The notes under the pieces: generated by a model
The model's database searches: none
Told to the model about the DNA's origin: nothing
Seen by the model: only the letters and a program-made list of their open reading frames with translations
From: Gammaproteobacteria bacterium
GTDB taxonomy: Bacteria; Pseudomonadota; Gammaproteobacteria; GCA-001735895
Length of the DNA stretch: 36,889 nucleotides
Reading direction: 5' to 3'
Assembly: GCA_030595795.1 (NCBI GenBank)
Contig: JAUVCH010000029.1
Span: forward strand, 1-36,889
Part shown: positions 18,107 through 27,721 of the stretch, piece by piece
Numbering within the stretch: position 1 is the stretch's first letter
How the letters are laid out: each line of letters opens with the position of its first letter
Position numbers and translations under genes: made by a program

Positions 18107-19357
18107 ATGTCACTACCCACAGTCAATACGCTACGTAGGCTGCGAACGCTGAGTCAGTTTAACGACTCACAGCTAGAGTCGTTGGCAACAGAGGTATCGA
18201 TACATTCGGCTGGCAAAAAACAACGTCTAATCGAACGCGGCTGTACCGATCAATATAGTTTCTATTTACTATCGGGCTCGGTTGCAACTATCGCTAAAGA
18301 TAACTCCAGAAAAGTCATAGAGAGTAACCCGGAAGGCGACATATCACCCATCGCCCATATCCGGCCGAGTATGTATGACGTCGATGCGCTCGAAGATATC
18401 GAATACCTGAAGATTTCAGCCGCCCAACTAACTGACTTTGCTCAACATCTGGATCATGATAGCGAGAATGAAATCGAGAATATGGATGTTGTTACCATTG
18501 AGCAAACAGAGGAAGAAAACCAGTTAACCATCCAGCTATTTCAGGACATCACTTCTGACAATATCAGTTTACAGAGTCTTCCCGATGTTGCGCAGCGGAT
18601 CCAGCAGGCATTTTCGCAATCACATATCAATGCCGAAGCAATCGCCAGAATTATTCAATCAGACCCGGCGATTACCGCAAAGCTACTCATGGTGGCCAAT
18701 AGTGCGCTTTATAAAGGCCGGGCTCAAATTGATACTTTGCAGCAAGCTATTGTCCGTATCGGGCTTGAAGCCATGCGCAAGCAGGTAATTATTTATGTCG
18801 TCAGGGAATTATTTAAGGCGACCTCAGCAGACATAAAATCAAAAATGCAGCGGCTCTGGCAACACAGTAGACGGGTAGCCGCATTTAGTCGAGTCCTCGC
18901 CAAACAAAGCGGTTTGTTCGATCCTGAGCAAGCTCAGCTGGCGGGATTAATTCATGACCTGGGTGAAATCGCCATTCTCCAATATGTACAAGACCATCCA
19001 GAGCTTTACGACGACGACGAAAAACTTATGAGCGCGATTCATAATCTTCGACCTCAGATCACCAGTATGTTATTGAGTAAATGGAATTTCACCGATGAGT
19101 TGATTACCGTTGGTGAAGAGTCAGAGGTGTGGTTCCGTAATCCGCAAAACGAAGCTGATCTTTGTGACCTGATTCTGATTGCGCAATACCATAGCTTTAT
19201 CGGTTCCGCCGAAATGAGTAAGCTGCCACCGGTTTTCAAGCTACCTGCTTTTGCCAAGCTTGGATTGAAAATGGAAGAGCCCGCTCAGATTATGGATTTT
19301 GTGAAGGAATCGAAGGCTGAGGTTGAGATTATTGAGAAATTGCTGGGGACGATATAA
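18107..19357 (+). CDS. cNMP-binding-like / HDOD protein, tandem paralogue
   Basis: This 416-aa protein is colinear with the last two-thirds of the preceding gene: a cyclic-nucleotide-binding-like domain (about 5-115) and an HDOD domain (about 150-375) with LIHDLGEIAILQY. It lacks the GDPD domain and has its own start with AGGA at 18095-18098 and ATG at 18107, so it is a full gene, not a fragment. The phosphate-binding part of the cNMP fold (EGDISPIAHIRP) is degenerate, so nucleotide binding is doubtful. It lies 73 bp downstream and is probably co-transcribed. Confidence 0.9.
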   Translation: MSLPTVNTLRRLRTLSQFNDSQLESLATEVSIHSAGKKQRLIERGCTDQYSFYLLSGSVATIAKDNSRKVIESNPEGDISPIAHIRPSMYDVDALEDIEYLKISAAQLTDFAQHLDHDSENEIENMDVVTIEQTEEENQLTIQLFQDITSDNISLQSLPDVAQRIQQAFSQSHINAEAIARIIQSDPAITAKLLMVANSALYKGRAQIDTLQQAIVRIGLEAMRKQVIIYVVRELFKATSADIKSKMQRLWQHSRRVAAFSRVLAKQSGLFDPEQAQLAGLIHDLGEIAILQYVQDHPELYDDDEKLMSAIHNLRPQITSMLLSKWNFTDELITVGEESEVWFRNPQNEADLCDLILIAQYHSFIGSAEMSKLPPVFKLPAFAKLGLKMEEPAQIMDFVKESKAEVEIIEKLLGTI

Positions 19358-19428
19358 ACAGACGATTCCCCGCTTTCGGTCAATAAGGCTTCAGGGCATA
19401 ATAGACCTTTCTCTCAAGCTTTCCCCCA

Positions 19429-20274
19429 ATGGTCAAACTCGGTCAATTCAATACATTAACGTTGCTTAAAAAGGTCGACTTCGGTTTCTTTCTTGATGGT
19501 GAAGAACTAGGCGAAATTCTGCTACCCAAAAAATACGCTGATCAAACTAAAGCGATCGGCGATACCATCCAGGTTTTCCTCTACAACGATTCCGAAGATC
19601 GCATCGTCGCGACTACATTAACGCCCAACGCCGTGGTGGGTGAATGTGCCTATTTGCGTGTCGTAGAAACCAATCGTATTGGCGCTTTTCTCGATTGGGG
19701 GCTTCCCAAAGATTTACTCGTGCCTTTTAACCAGCAGCAAAAGCCAATGCAAACTGGCTACTCATACACGGTTTATCTTTTTGTGGATGAAGAAACACAA
19801 CGCATTGCAGCATCATCCCGATTAGAGGATTACCTCACCGCTGATAGTGGTATTTACCAACCGCAACAGGCAGTCGATTTACAAATTTATGGTAAGAGTG
19901 ATTTGGGCTTTAAGGCCATCATCAATGGCACACATCTCGGCCAGCTTTATGAAAATGAGACTTTTCAGAAATTGTACTACGGCGAAAAGTTGAAGGGATA
20001 TATCAAGACCTTACGTACCGATGGCAAAATCGATCTAAGCCTGCAACTGGCCGCACATATTGCTCGCGAGGGTCTCGCAGGCACGATATTACAATACCTG
20101 GAAGAAAACGATGGTATTTCGACATTGACCGACAAAAGCCCACCCAACCTCATTTACCAGACCTTTGGCGTAAGCAAGTCTACTTATAAGAAAACACTCG
20201 GATTACTCTACAAAAATCGACAAATAAAGATCGAAAAACACCAGATTACACTACTCGAAGGGGCACCTGAGTAG
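19429..20274 (+). CDS. CvfB/YitL-family S1-like RNA-binding protein
   Basis: This 281-aa protein matches the CvfB family. The N-terminal half has tandem S1-like OB folds (MVKLGQFNTLTLLKKVDFGFFL..., then VGECAYLRVVETNRIGAFLDWGL at about 68-90). A third S1-like unit follows near 145-210 (YGKSDLGFKAIINGTHLGQLY). A C-terminal winged-helix segment (FGVSKSTYKKTLGLLYKNRQIKI) completes the usual layout. In Staphylococcus CvfB influences virulence gene expression and binds RNA; the target here is unknown. It sits 71 bp after the HDOD genes. Confidence 0.88.
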   Translation: MVKLGQFNTLTLLKKVDFGFFLDGEELGEILLPKKYADQTKAIGDTIQVFLYNDSEDRIVATTLTPNAVVGECAYLRVVETNRIGAFLDWGLPKDLLVPFNQQQKPMQTGYSYTVYLFVDEETQRIAASSRLEDYLTADSGIYQPQQAVDLQIYGKSDLGFKAIINGTHLGQLYENETFQKLYYGEKLKGYIKTLRTDGKIDLSLQLAAHIAREGLAGTILQYLEENDGISTLTDKSPPNLIYQTFGVSKSTYKKTLGLLYKNRQIKIEKHQITLLEGAPE

Positions 20275-20389
20275 TTGTTATTTGGTGTTTCATAATTAGT
20301 ATTAAAAACAGGTATTGGTCACAAAAGATCATTGTAATCTTGCTAAGATTCGGCACAATACGCTCAAAATTGAAGCTGGGAAACACACC

Positions 20390-21067
20390 ATGGCGAGTAA
20401 CTACTTTTCGAAGATCTTTAGCCAGTCTCCATTCACGGCAATGCAGGGACACATGGATATTGTTGAGCAATGTGTTCAACAGCTGCCTTTGTTTTTCAAA
20501 GCCGTTTTAAAGGAAGACCACAGTACGGCCAAAGAGGTCTACAAAGAGATTGGCAAACTAGAAAATAAGGCAGACGCGTTAAAGAAAAAGCTACGCCTAC
20601 ATCTGCCAAAAAGCCTGTTCATGCCGGTCGCCCGTCGAGATTTACTTGAGCTATTGCTGGTTCAGGATAAGGCTGCCAATCAGGCCAAGGATATTTCCGG
20701 GTTGATAGTCGGTCGTAAAATGGTTTTTCCTGAAGCAGTTGCGGTCTTATTGCCTGATTATGTCAAACGCTGTGTCGATGCCTGTAAACAGGCCAAAAAA
20801 GTTATTAACGAGCTCGATGAACTGGTAGAGACCGGTTTTGCTGGCAAAGAGATCAAATTGGTGGCCTCCATCATCCACGAACTCGATAGCATCGAAAGCG
20901 ATACCGATAAGCTGCAAATTAAAATCCGGGCTGCCTTGATGAAAATCGAAAAAGAACTGCCTCCCGTAGACGTTATTTTCTATTACAAAGTAATCGAGGG
21001 GATCGGTGAAGTCGCCGATATTTCTGAACGTATTGGCAGTCGTGTCGAACTACTGCTTGCCAAGTAA
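20390..21067 (+). CDS. PhoU-like DUF47 protein, partner of PiT phosphate transporter
   Basis: This 225-aa all-alpha PhoU-fold protein (DUF47/TIGR00153 type) starts at ATG 20390. The frame is open further upstream from a TTG at 20315, but the extra residues have no family counterpart, while SNYFSKIFSQSPFTAMQGHM is the family's usual beginning. Helical repeats such as KEVYKEIGKLENKADALKKKLR and IIHELDSIESDTDKLQIKIR resemble the PhoU metal-binding helices. It precedes the phosphate transporter by 37 bp, the standard DUF47-PiT pairing, and probably modulates its activity or is a peripheral partner. Confidence 0.92.
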   Translation: MASNYFSKIFSQSPFTAMQGHMDIVEQCVQQLPLFFKAVLKEDHSTAKEVYKEIGKLENKADALKKKLRLHLPKSLFMPVARRDLLELLLVQDKAANQAKDISGLIVGRKMVFPEAVAVLLPDYVKRCVDACKQAKKVINELDELVETGFAGKEIKLVASIIHELDSIESDTDKLQIKIRAALMKIEKELPPVDVIFYYKVIEGIGEVADISERIGSRVELLLAK

Positions 21068-21104
21068 GCCTTAACCGATTCACCAGTTTCTACCGAGATA
21101 AATT

Positions 21105-22355
21105 ATGGATCAAGCAACCATTTTTATAATACTCGCGGGTGCACTTGGGCTTTTTATGGCCTGGGGAATTGGCGCTAATGATGTCGCCAATGCCATGGGC
21201 ACCGCGATTGGTGCAAAAGCCCTAACCATTAAGCAGGCAGTCATTATTGCCGCGATTTTCGAATTTTCCGGCGCCTTCCTCGCGGGTGGGCAGGTTACCT
21301 CGACCATACGCAAGGGCATCATCGATAGTGGTGCCGCCGCGCAGTCACCCGAATTGCTGGTATATGGCATGCTCGCATCACTAATCGCAGCAGGACTCTG
21401 GCTAGTCATCGCCTCGCGTGCCGGCTGGCCTGTCTCTACCACGCATACCATAGTCGGTGCCATTGTCGGCTTCGCTATTGTCGGACTTGGCATCGATGCG
21501 GTCAGTTGGGGCAAGGTCGGTAAGATCGTGATGAGCTGGGTGGTATCCCCAATAATTTCCGGCACCCTGGCATTCTTACTCTTGCGCAGCGTGCAAAAGT
21601 TAATATTGAATACCGATAACCCGATTGCGATGGCCAAGAAGTATGTGCCCATCTACATATTTGCCACCGGCTTTATGATCTCGCTGGTTACCCTGTTTAA
21701 GGGTCTAAAACACGTCGGCCTGGAGTTAAGCGATGCACAAAACTACGGCATAGCCGTAATTTCCGGTTTAATCATTATGGCAATTGGCATGTTATATATA
21801 TCGAAGCTGAAGTTTGATCCGTCGGATGATAAGGACTTCCACTTCGCTAATGTAGAGAAAATATTCAGCGTTTTAATGGTGGTGACTGCCTGCGCAATAG
21901 CCTTTGCTCATGGCTCCAATGACGTTGCGAATGCCGTTGGCCCAATGGCAGCGGTCATTAGTATCGCCAATGAGGGTGTTGTTACGCAAAAATCTGAGAT
22001 GCCGGTCTGGATACTACTCGTGGGTGGTGTTGGTATTGTTCTCGGACTTGCGATGTACGGCAAAAAAGTCATTGCCACGGTTGGTAATAATATAACCGAA
22101 CTGACACCCAGCCGTGGATTTGCGTGCTTACTGGCAGCTTCAACCACCGTGGTCATAGCATCGGGTACCGGTTTACCAATATCGACCACGCATACGTTGG
22201 TAGGTGCAGTTCTGGGTGTTGGTCTGGCGCGAGGTATTGGTGCATTAAACCTGAGCGTTGTCGGCACCATTTTTATGTCGTGGATTATTACTCTGCCAGC
22301 CGGGGCCTTCCTGTCGATCTTCTTCTTTTATTTCTTTAAGGGAATTTTTGGGTAG
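21105..22355 (+). CDS. pit: PiT-family inorganic phosphate transporter
   Basis: This 416-aa polytopic membrane permease of the PiT family (H+ or Na+ symport of phosphate) has both inverted-repeat signatures, GANDVANAMG at 23-32 and GSNDVANAVGPM in the second half. The paired motifs WPVSTTHTIVGA and LPISTTHTLVGA are also present. Length and about ten hydrophobic segments fit the family. It is co-transcribed with the PhoU-like gene. No convincing Pho box was found upstream, so low-affinity constitutive uptake is possible. Confidence 0.94.
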   Translation: MDQATIFIILAGALGLFMAWGIGANDVANAMGTAIGAKALTIKQAVIIAAIFEFSGAFLAGGQVTSTIRKGIIDSGAAAQSPELLVYGMLASLIAAGLWLVIASRAGWPVSTTHTIVGAIVGFAIVGLGIDAVSWGKVGKIVMSWVVSPIISGTLAFLLLRSVQKLILNTDNPIAMAKKYVPIYIFATGFMISLVTLFKGLKHVGLELSDAQNYGIAVISGLIIMAIGMLYISKLKFDPSDDKDFHFANVEKIFSVLMVVTACAIAFAHGSNDVANAVGPMAAVISIANEGVVTQKSEMPVWILLVGGVGIVLGLAMYGKKVIATVGNNITELTPSRGFACLLAASTTVVIASGTGLPISTTHTLVGAVLGVGLARGIGALNLSVVGTIFMSWIITLPAGAFLSIFFFYFFKGIFG

Positions 22356-22358
22356 GCA

Positions 22359-22376
22359 GGTAGGTCTATCCCTACC
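22359..22376. terminator. Possible bidirectional terminator hairpin
   Basis: A perfect 6-bp stem GGTAGG/CCTACC with a 6-nt loop lies between the convergent pit and carbonic-anhydrase genes and overlaps the latter's stop codon. Only short T runs follow on either strand, so termination is uncertain. Confidence 0.35.
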
Positions 22377-22995
22377 GTTTATTGTTCTCGACTGATTCTT
22401 CCAGCGAAGAAACACAGGTATCCAGATCCTTTAAAATTCCGTTTTCAACGCTATAAATCCAGCCATGAATCGATAGCTCAGCACCTGCTTTCCAGGCTTT
22501 CTTGACGATGGTGGTATTACAGACATTTCTTACCTGTTCAATTATATTTAACTCACATAGAGCGTCCATTTTCTCGTCTGGTGGTAAACTGTCGAGTTTA
22601 TCGGCGTGGAATCGGCTAACGTCTTTCACATGCCGGAGCCAGTTATCGATTAAACCGTGATCATTTATCTCCAGCGATGCCTTGATACCACCGCATCCGT
22701 AATGGCCACAAACAACAATGTGTTTCACCTTGAGCACATCGACCGCATACTGAATAACAGAAAGACAATTCAGATCGGTATGGACAACGACATTCGCGAT
22801 ATTACGATGAACAAATACCTCACCCGGCGGTAGGCGCACAATCTGGTTAGCGGGAACCCGGCTATCTGAACAGCCTATCCAGAGATATTCAGGCGCCTGC
22901 TGCCTGGATAACTGAGAGAAGAAATCCGGGTTCTTTTCCTTGACATCTTTCGCCCAGGCCTGATTACTATCGAAAAGATGTTGTAGTTTATTCAA
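22372..22995 (-). CDS. Beta-class carbonic anhydrase
   Basis: This 207-aa cytoplasmic zinc enzyme interconverts CO2 and bicarbonate. The zinc ligands C42, H98 and C101 are in place (GCSDSRVPANQ and VCGHYGCGG), as is the D44/R46 dyad. Size and motifs match E. coli Can more closely than CynT, although paralogue assignment is not certain. Its start overlaps the end of the dUTPase gene by 8 bp, so translational coupling is likely. Confidence 0.95.
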   Translation of the reverse strand: MNKLQHLFDSNQAWAKDVKEKNPDFFSQLSRQQAPEYLWIGCSDSRVPANQIVRLPPGEVFVHRNIANVVVHTDLNCLSVIQYAVDVLKVKHIVVCGHYGCGGIKASLEINDHGLIDNWLRHVKDVSRFHADKLDSLPPDEKMDALCELNIIEQVRNVCNTTIVKKAWKAGAELSIHGWIYSVENGILKDLDTCVSSLEESVENNKR

Positions 22996-23605
22996 GAGTT
23001 GGATACCTCTCTTTTAATCCTGCGTACACCGCATCCTTAAAACCTTCGGATTCACTATCCAGTGCTTCGAGCAATTCGGCAAGATGTTCGTTATCTTCCC
23101 GTCCCTGCCAGACTTTAATATAGCTACCGTCCTTGTAACCATGATCCTGGCGGAAGAAATTAAGTACGTTTTTACCAATATACATGCGATACAAATGATT
23201 GAAATCCATATCGATTAAATGCATTACATTGGCGAAATTTGAAAAATGCATGGAATGATTGGCTATTGTTGTTTGCGCCATGGTTTCGATGGCAACACGA
23301 ATATCAGACTCCTGCTGTGGATCGTCCAGTTCACCAAGAATCCGCTCGGCAACTAAATTATTATCAGACTGCCCTAATAAATAATCGCTCATTGCAAAAT
23401 GAATAATATCGACCAGCTCGAGTCGCACCTGATCCAGATCAGGCGACTGATGCTTCCACCACTTCCAGCCGTAGTGATCGAGCATTTCGGCACATTCGGT
23501 CCAGATTGCTCGATACCAGGCATTGCCTGCCGAACGCCACTCGGCGTTGACACGGCTATTCATGGCGTCCTGTAGATCAAGCATGATGAGTAACTTATCT
23601 TTCAT
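22988..23605 (-). CDS. All-alpha (dimeric, dUTPase_2) dUTP diphosphatase
   Basis: This 205-aa protein of the all-alpha NTP-pyrophosphatase superfamily hydrolyses dUTP to dUMP. The Mg-binding ExxE...ExxD pattern is seen as TECAEML (E37/E40) and RLELVDIIHF (E63/D66). The aromatic HYGWKWWKHQ segment and the MYIGKNVLNFFRQDHGYKDGSY region near residue 140 are typical of the dimeric dUTPase family. This type is unrelated in sequence to the trimeric Dut of E. coli. A second ATG seven codons in (MLDLQDAMN) is an alternative start. It forms an overlapping pair with carbonic anhydrase. Confidence 0.88.
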   Translation of the reverse strand: MKDKLLIMLDLQDAMNSRVNAEWRSAGNAWYRAIWTECAEMLDHYGWKWWKHQSPDLDQVRLELVDIIHFAMSDYLLGQSDNNLVAERILGELDDPQQESDIRVAIETMAQTTIANHSMHFSNFANVMHLIDMDFNHLYRMYIGKNVLNFFRQDHGYKDGSYIKVWQGREDNEHLAELLEALDSESEGFKDAVYAGLKERYPTLE

Positions 23606-23688
23606 TGAAAAGACTTATTCCGCAAAAACCCGATTTTACCTGCTGACAGAATTGATTGGTATCTATTGATCGGTTTCAATTGACTAGA

Positions 23689-25538
23689 TCAATGCATACC
23701 GTAAAGCATCGGCAATAAAAAACTCAACAAAGCCCACATAATCAACACCAACGGCAGACCGACGCGTACGAAATCGCTAAACCGATAATTCCCCGCATTC
23801 ATAACCAGCAGGTTGGTCTGGTAGGCCATCGGAGTAGCAAAGCTCATATTGGCGCCAAAAATGACCGCTAAAACAAATGGTTCAGCGGGTTGGCCGAGTT
23901 GCTGAGCGATGCCGAACGCGATAGGCGTACCGATAACCGCTGCCGCATTATTGGAAACCACGTTAGTGAGTATCGCCATCATCAATAACAGGCCACTGAG
24001 AATAAATGTAGGAGATAACCCCTGTGTTACTTCAACATAGGCATTGGCAATAATTGCAGCACCACCAGTCTCGACCATCGCAGTACCCATTGCCAGACTG
24101 GCAACGATTATTAGTATGACCGGAACACTCAAGGCACGCCCGGCATCAAACCATTTCAGACAGCCGGTTACCAGCATGAGTAACACACCGCATATGGCAC
24201 TGACCGCTATCGGCAAAATCCCCAGTGCAGCGGTGACGACGATAAAGGCCATAATTAATAATGCCAGGGGTGCTTTGGCCGATATTGGAACGGTAGATTT
24301 ATTATCGAGCACCAGCAGGTTGCGACTTGATTTCAGGCGTCTAATACTTTTTAAGGCGCCCTGCACCAGCAATACGTCACCGGAATGCAATCGTGTTTCC
24401 TCGATATGTTCAGTGCCGGTTGATTTGCCCATTTATTAGACCGAAAAAGTGCCAGAACCATTAGCTGATAACGATCAGAAAAACGTGCCCCAATTAAGGT
24501 ACTTCCATCGAGTGATGAGCCGGGCACTACAACCACTTCAGCAATCTGTTGAGTCGAATCCCGCAGAGGGTGTTCATCATCGACACGCTCATCACCTGAA
24601 AACAGACTCGCTCCCAGGAGTGTTTCCAGCTCCTTAAGTCGCTCGGGGGTACTCTTGACCAAAATACGATCACCACTGCGCAGCATCATATCGGGCAAGG
24701 CGACCAAACGGGTATTTTCACTCCCGCGCAGAATTTGATTCACATCCAGATTACCACCAGCGATTGTTATCGCATCAGACAGCCGTTTCCCATTGACGAT
24801 ACTTTCATCATGAATTCGAAGCTGAGCACTGAAATGCCGCGGTGAAATAGTCGGCAACCTGGCCTCACGCCCTGGTAGCAAACGCGGCGCGATAAGCCAA
24901 AGATAGAGTATGCCAACCCCGCCAGCGATCGTAGCCGGCAGCACGAAGTCAAACATACCAAATTCCCGCATACCCAGATCGGCTGCCACGGCGACTACCA
25001 GCAAGTTGGTTGAGGTGCCGATACTGGTCGCCATGCCCCCGATCGAAGTCGCAAAGCCAATTGGCATTAGCAGATCTGAAGCCGGTGTCCCGGTTTTCAG
25101 CGAAACACTGATCAGAATCGGAAGTAATAAAATGACAATGGGCGTATTGTTGACGAAAGCACTGAGTATCGCGCCAATCACCAGGGTCGCCAGAAATGAT
25201 AGTAATGGGCTCACCGACCAGAGTTTCGCAAGCTGTCGTCCAACTGGCTCTAACGCGCCGGTACGCACCAGCGCCTGACCCGCGATCATCAACGCACAGA
25301 CAGCAACCAGGGCCTGATGCCCGAAACCATTGAAGAAATCGCTGGCGCGCAGAACACCATGCTCGGTTTGATAGGGGAATAGCTCAAAAAAAAGCGAAAG
25401 AAATACCAGAATCAGCAAACTGGATGTCGCCAGCGGTATCCGCTCACTGGCGAACAAGCCGAGCGCGACTACGACCAGCAACATGACGACGATGGCGTGA
25501 AGATTCAATCCAGCAGCTACGAGAGGAGTTGCTTCCAA
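23689..25538 (-). pseudogene. SLC13/DASS-type transporter with TrkA-C domains, split by a frameshift
   Basis: This gene encodes a roughly 615-aa sodium:dicarboxylate/sulfate-symporter-like protein in two frames. The 5' frame (from 25538) holds the N-terminal permease half with FVNNTPIVILLLPI and IGTSTNLLVVA, and one TrkA-C domain. It runs into out-of-frame codons near 24434. The 3' frame resumes the second TrkA-C domain (EETRLHSGDVLLVQGALK) and the C-terminal permease half (VVSNNAAAVIGTPIAFG). Restoring one A to the AAA at 24432-24434 (minus strand) rejoins both as ...RSNKMGKSTGT.... The start is uncertain: TTG at 25538, or ATG at 25484. No classical -1 slippery heptamer is present, so decay, recent mutation or a sequence error is more likely than recoding. 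Confidence 0.8.
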
Positions 25539-25739
25539 GTGGGTGTCGCCTGTTGACTATTTCTTTAGAGTTTAGTTTTTCTATCGCCGATTGCACCAAC
25601 TATTTGCAGTAGCTCAGACTTTATCTGACGGGTTTTTAGGGGTCTTGATTTGGGTGGATAATGGCTATTTTATACAAAGCGGTCATTCTGGGTCATTTAA
25701 GATAATAGTGGCTTAGTGCCTGGAGCAGTCGTTTAATGG

Positions 25740-25772
25740 GTAGGATGCGGTAAGGTACGAACCGCATCAATC
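25740..25772 (+). repeat. REP palindrome, left copy
   Basis: GTAG precedes the stem GATGCGGT (25744-25751), a 9-nt loop and ACCGCATC (25761-25768). An 8-bp perfect stem after a conserved tetranucleotide is the structure of REP elements linked to REP-associated transposases. The inverted partner is at 26111-26143. Confidence 0.85.
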
Positions 25773-25775
25773 GCG

Positions 25776-26079
25776 TTATTCTCCATAATTGCTCGACTCA
25801 TCGATATCGCAGGCCCAATCCAAAGGATAGACGCCTTGATCTACATGCTTATGAAAGCTGGAGTACGGCCAATCTTTAACCTGTTTTGTCCAGCCGTGTT
25901 TTACCGGATTCCAGTAAATATAATCGATATGGCGAGCATAGTCTTCTTCGTTTCTGATTAAGTGCATTTCTCAGGGTGTCGATATTATCCGTTAGAATGC
26001 TATTTCCTTTACGTTGAGCGCAGTTTACTGTGAAGAAATAGGTTGCTCCTGGGGTCCTGGCTCTACGATATTCCGTCAT
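25776..26079 (-). pseudogene. REP-associated tyrosine transposase (RAYT, Y1 family) relic
   Basis: The N-terminal piece (start at 26079) reads TEYRRARTPGATYFFTVN, the family's opening strand. The C-terminal piece, in another frame ending at 25776, reads YARHIDYIYWNPVKHG then DWPYSSFHKHV, the family's C-terminal signature. The middle of the protein, including the HUH metal-binding motif that normally lies about 60-70 residues in, is absent. The two pieces are fused by an internal deletion of roughly 80 codons plus a frame change. Only about 300 nt of an expected 450-500 remain. It is not functional, but it is bracketed by two intact REPs. Confidence 0.85.
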
Positions 26080-26110
26080 TTATTTGGTGTTGGGTTGAGT
26101 TATCTTTCTC

Positions 26111-26143
26111 GATCGATGCGGTTCGTACCTCACCGCATCCTAC
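26111..26143 (-). repeat. REP palindrome, right copy (inverted)
   Basis: On the plus strand GATGCGGT (26115-26122), a 9-nt loop and ACCGCATC (26132-26139) are followed by CTAC. On the minus strand it reads GTAG-GATGCGGT, the same order as the left copy, with only a few loop and flank differences. The two copies therefore face each other across the transposase relic. Confidence 0.85.
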
Positions 26144-26194
26144 GATCCTGTCAGATTATATTAAAATCAGTCCATTAATGACTCGTGTCGCCAA

Positions 26195-27703
26195 TTACTC
26201 CGGTCGCATATGCGGAAACAGAATAACGTCCCGGATACTCGGCGCATTAGTCAACAGCATCACCAGGCGGTCGATACCAATGCCCTCGCCGGCCGTCGGC
26301 GGCATACCATATTCCAGCGCGCGGATATAATCGGCATCGTAATGCATGGCCTCATCATCACCTGACTCCTTCTCCGAGACCTGATGCTGGAACCGCTCCG
26401 CCTGATCTTCGGGATCGTTTAACTCGGAAAAGCCATTGGCTAATTCGCGACCACCAACGAAAAACTCGAATCGATCGGTCACGAACGGGTTTTCGTCGTT
26501 GCGTCGCGACAGCGGGGACACTTCGGTCGGATAGGCGGTAATAAAAGTCGGTTGCATGAGCTGATCTTCGGCGGTCTTTTCGAATATTTCAATCAAGAGC
26601 TTGCCAGCTCCCCAGCTTTGCTCAGTTTTAATGTGCATGCCTTCGGCGATAGACCGGCAATAGTCAGAGTCCTCAAGTTTCGAGGCATCCAGATCAGGAT
26701 TGTATTTCATTACCGCTTCGGCGACTGTCATGCGTTCGAATGGCTTTTCAAGATCGAACTGATCGCCCTGATAATCGATAGTTGTGGTTCCGACGACGGC
26801 CTTAGCCAGTTGACGAACCATATCCTCGGTCAGGTTCATCAAGTCCTCGTAATTGGCGTAAGCCTGATAAAACTCCAGCATGGTGAATTCCGGATTATGG
26901 CGAGTTGATAGACCCTCGTTACGAAAGTTTCGATTGATTTCGAAAACCTGCTCGATACCACCAACGACTAATCGCTTCAAATATAGCTCCGGTGCAATAC
27001 GCAGGTACAGCTCCATATCCAGCGCATTATGATGCGTGATAAATGGACGAGCTACCGCGCCACCAGGAATCACCTGCATCATGGGCGTTTCTACTTCAAT
27101 GAACCCTGCATCGGTCAAATACTGCCGAATAAAGCTGATGGTTTGGGTGCGAATCTTAAATACCCGACGAGAATCCTCATTCATGATCAAATCGATATAA
27201 CGCTGGCGGTATTTTTGCTCCTGGTCGGTCAGACCATGGAACTTTTCCGGTAGAGGACGTAATGACTTGGTGAGCAGGGTTAGTTCGCTGACTTTGACCG
27301 TCAATTCGTCGGTCCTGGTCTTAAACAAAACTCCTTTCACACCGTAGATATCGCCAATATCACTTTGTTTAAAAGCATTATAAGCTTCTTCACCAATGGC
27401 ATCCCGCTGCACGAATATCTGTAAGGTGCCGCTCATATCTTTCAAATGCGCAAAAGACGCCTTACCCATCACCCGTTGGAACATCATTCGACCCGCAAAA
27501 CTCACGGCAACAGCCTGCTCCTCAAGTTGTTCTCGGTTTAAACCGTCATAGCTATCATGCAGTTCCTGAGCAAATTCTTTACGCTCGAAATCATTCGGAT
27601 AAGCCTGCCCCTGCTCGCGCAATTGCGTTAGTTTTTCACGACGTAGAGCAATGTATTTGTTTTCGTCGATTGGAGGGGTATTGCTATTAGTTTCGTCATT
27701 CAT
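26195..27703 (-). CDS. lysS: Lysyl-tRNA synthetase, class II
   Basis: This 502-aa enzyme charges tRNA-Lys with lysine. The N-terminal OB-fold anticodon-binding domain spans about 60-150 ([21 protein letters not shown]). The class II catalytic core has motif 2 [20 protein letters not shown] and motif 3 [12 protein letters not shown] near the C terminus. Length matches E. coli LysS (505 aa). It follows prfB by 18 bp on the same strand, the same pair and order as E. coli prfB-lysS. The gene downstream is a decayed RAYT, not part of the operon. Confidence 0.97.
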   Translation of the reverse strand: MNDETNSNTPPIDENKYIALRREKLTQLREQGQAYPNDFERKEFAQELHDSYDGLNREQLEEQAVAVSFAGRMMFQRVMGKASFAHLKDMSGTLQIFVQRDAIGEEAYNAFKQSDIGDIYGVKGVLFKTRTDELTVKVSELTLLTKSLRPLPEKFHGLTDQEQKYRQRYIDLIMNEDSRRVFKIRTQTISFIRQYLTDAGFIEVETPMMQVIPGGAVARPFITHHNALDMELYLRIAPELYLKRLVVGGIEQVFEINRNFRNEGLSTRHNPEFTMLEFYQAYANYEDLMNLTEDMVRQLAKAVVGTTTIDYQGDQFDLEKPFERMTVAEAVMKYNPDLDASKLEDSDYCRSIAEGMHIKTEQSWGAGKLLIEIFEKTAEDQLMQPTFITAYPTEVSPLSRRNDENPFVTDRFEFFVGGRELANGFSELNDPEDQAERFQHQVSEKESGDDEAMHYDADYIRALEYGMPPTAGEGIGIDRLVMLLTNAPSIRDVILFPHMRPE

Positions 27704-27721
27704 ATTTGATTAAAACTCTAT

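Noticed and set aside
20315..20389. N-terminal extension of the PhoU-like gene from a TTG codon
   Set aside because: The extra 25 residues do not resemble the family, whereas the ATG at 20390 begins with the usual family sequence.
20290..20389. Pho box upstream of the phosphate-uptake pair
   Set aside because: I looked for two CTGTCA-type repeats 11 bp apart. Only loosely similar TCACA and CATTGTAA stretches occur, which do not meet the consensus.
21110..21652. Long antisense open frame under the pit gene, and similar ones at 29114-29530 and 21908-22270
   Set aside because: These are complementary-strand shadows of well-supported genes, with low-complexity composition and no family resemblance.
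23666..23679. FNR-like site TTGAT-CGGT-TTCAA upstream of the dUTPase/carbonic anhydrase pair
   Set aside because: It has one mismatch and the nearest good -10 (TAAAAT on the minus strand, 23633-23638) is 6 bp too far for class II geometry, unlike the site at 587-600. It was left as a weak possibility, not a feature.
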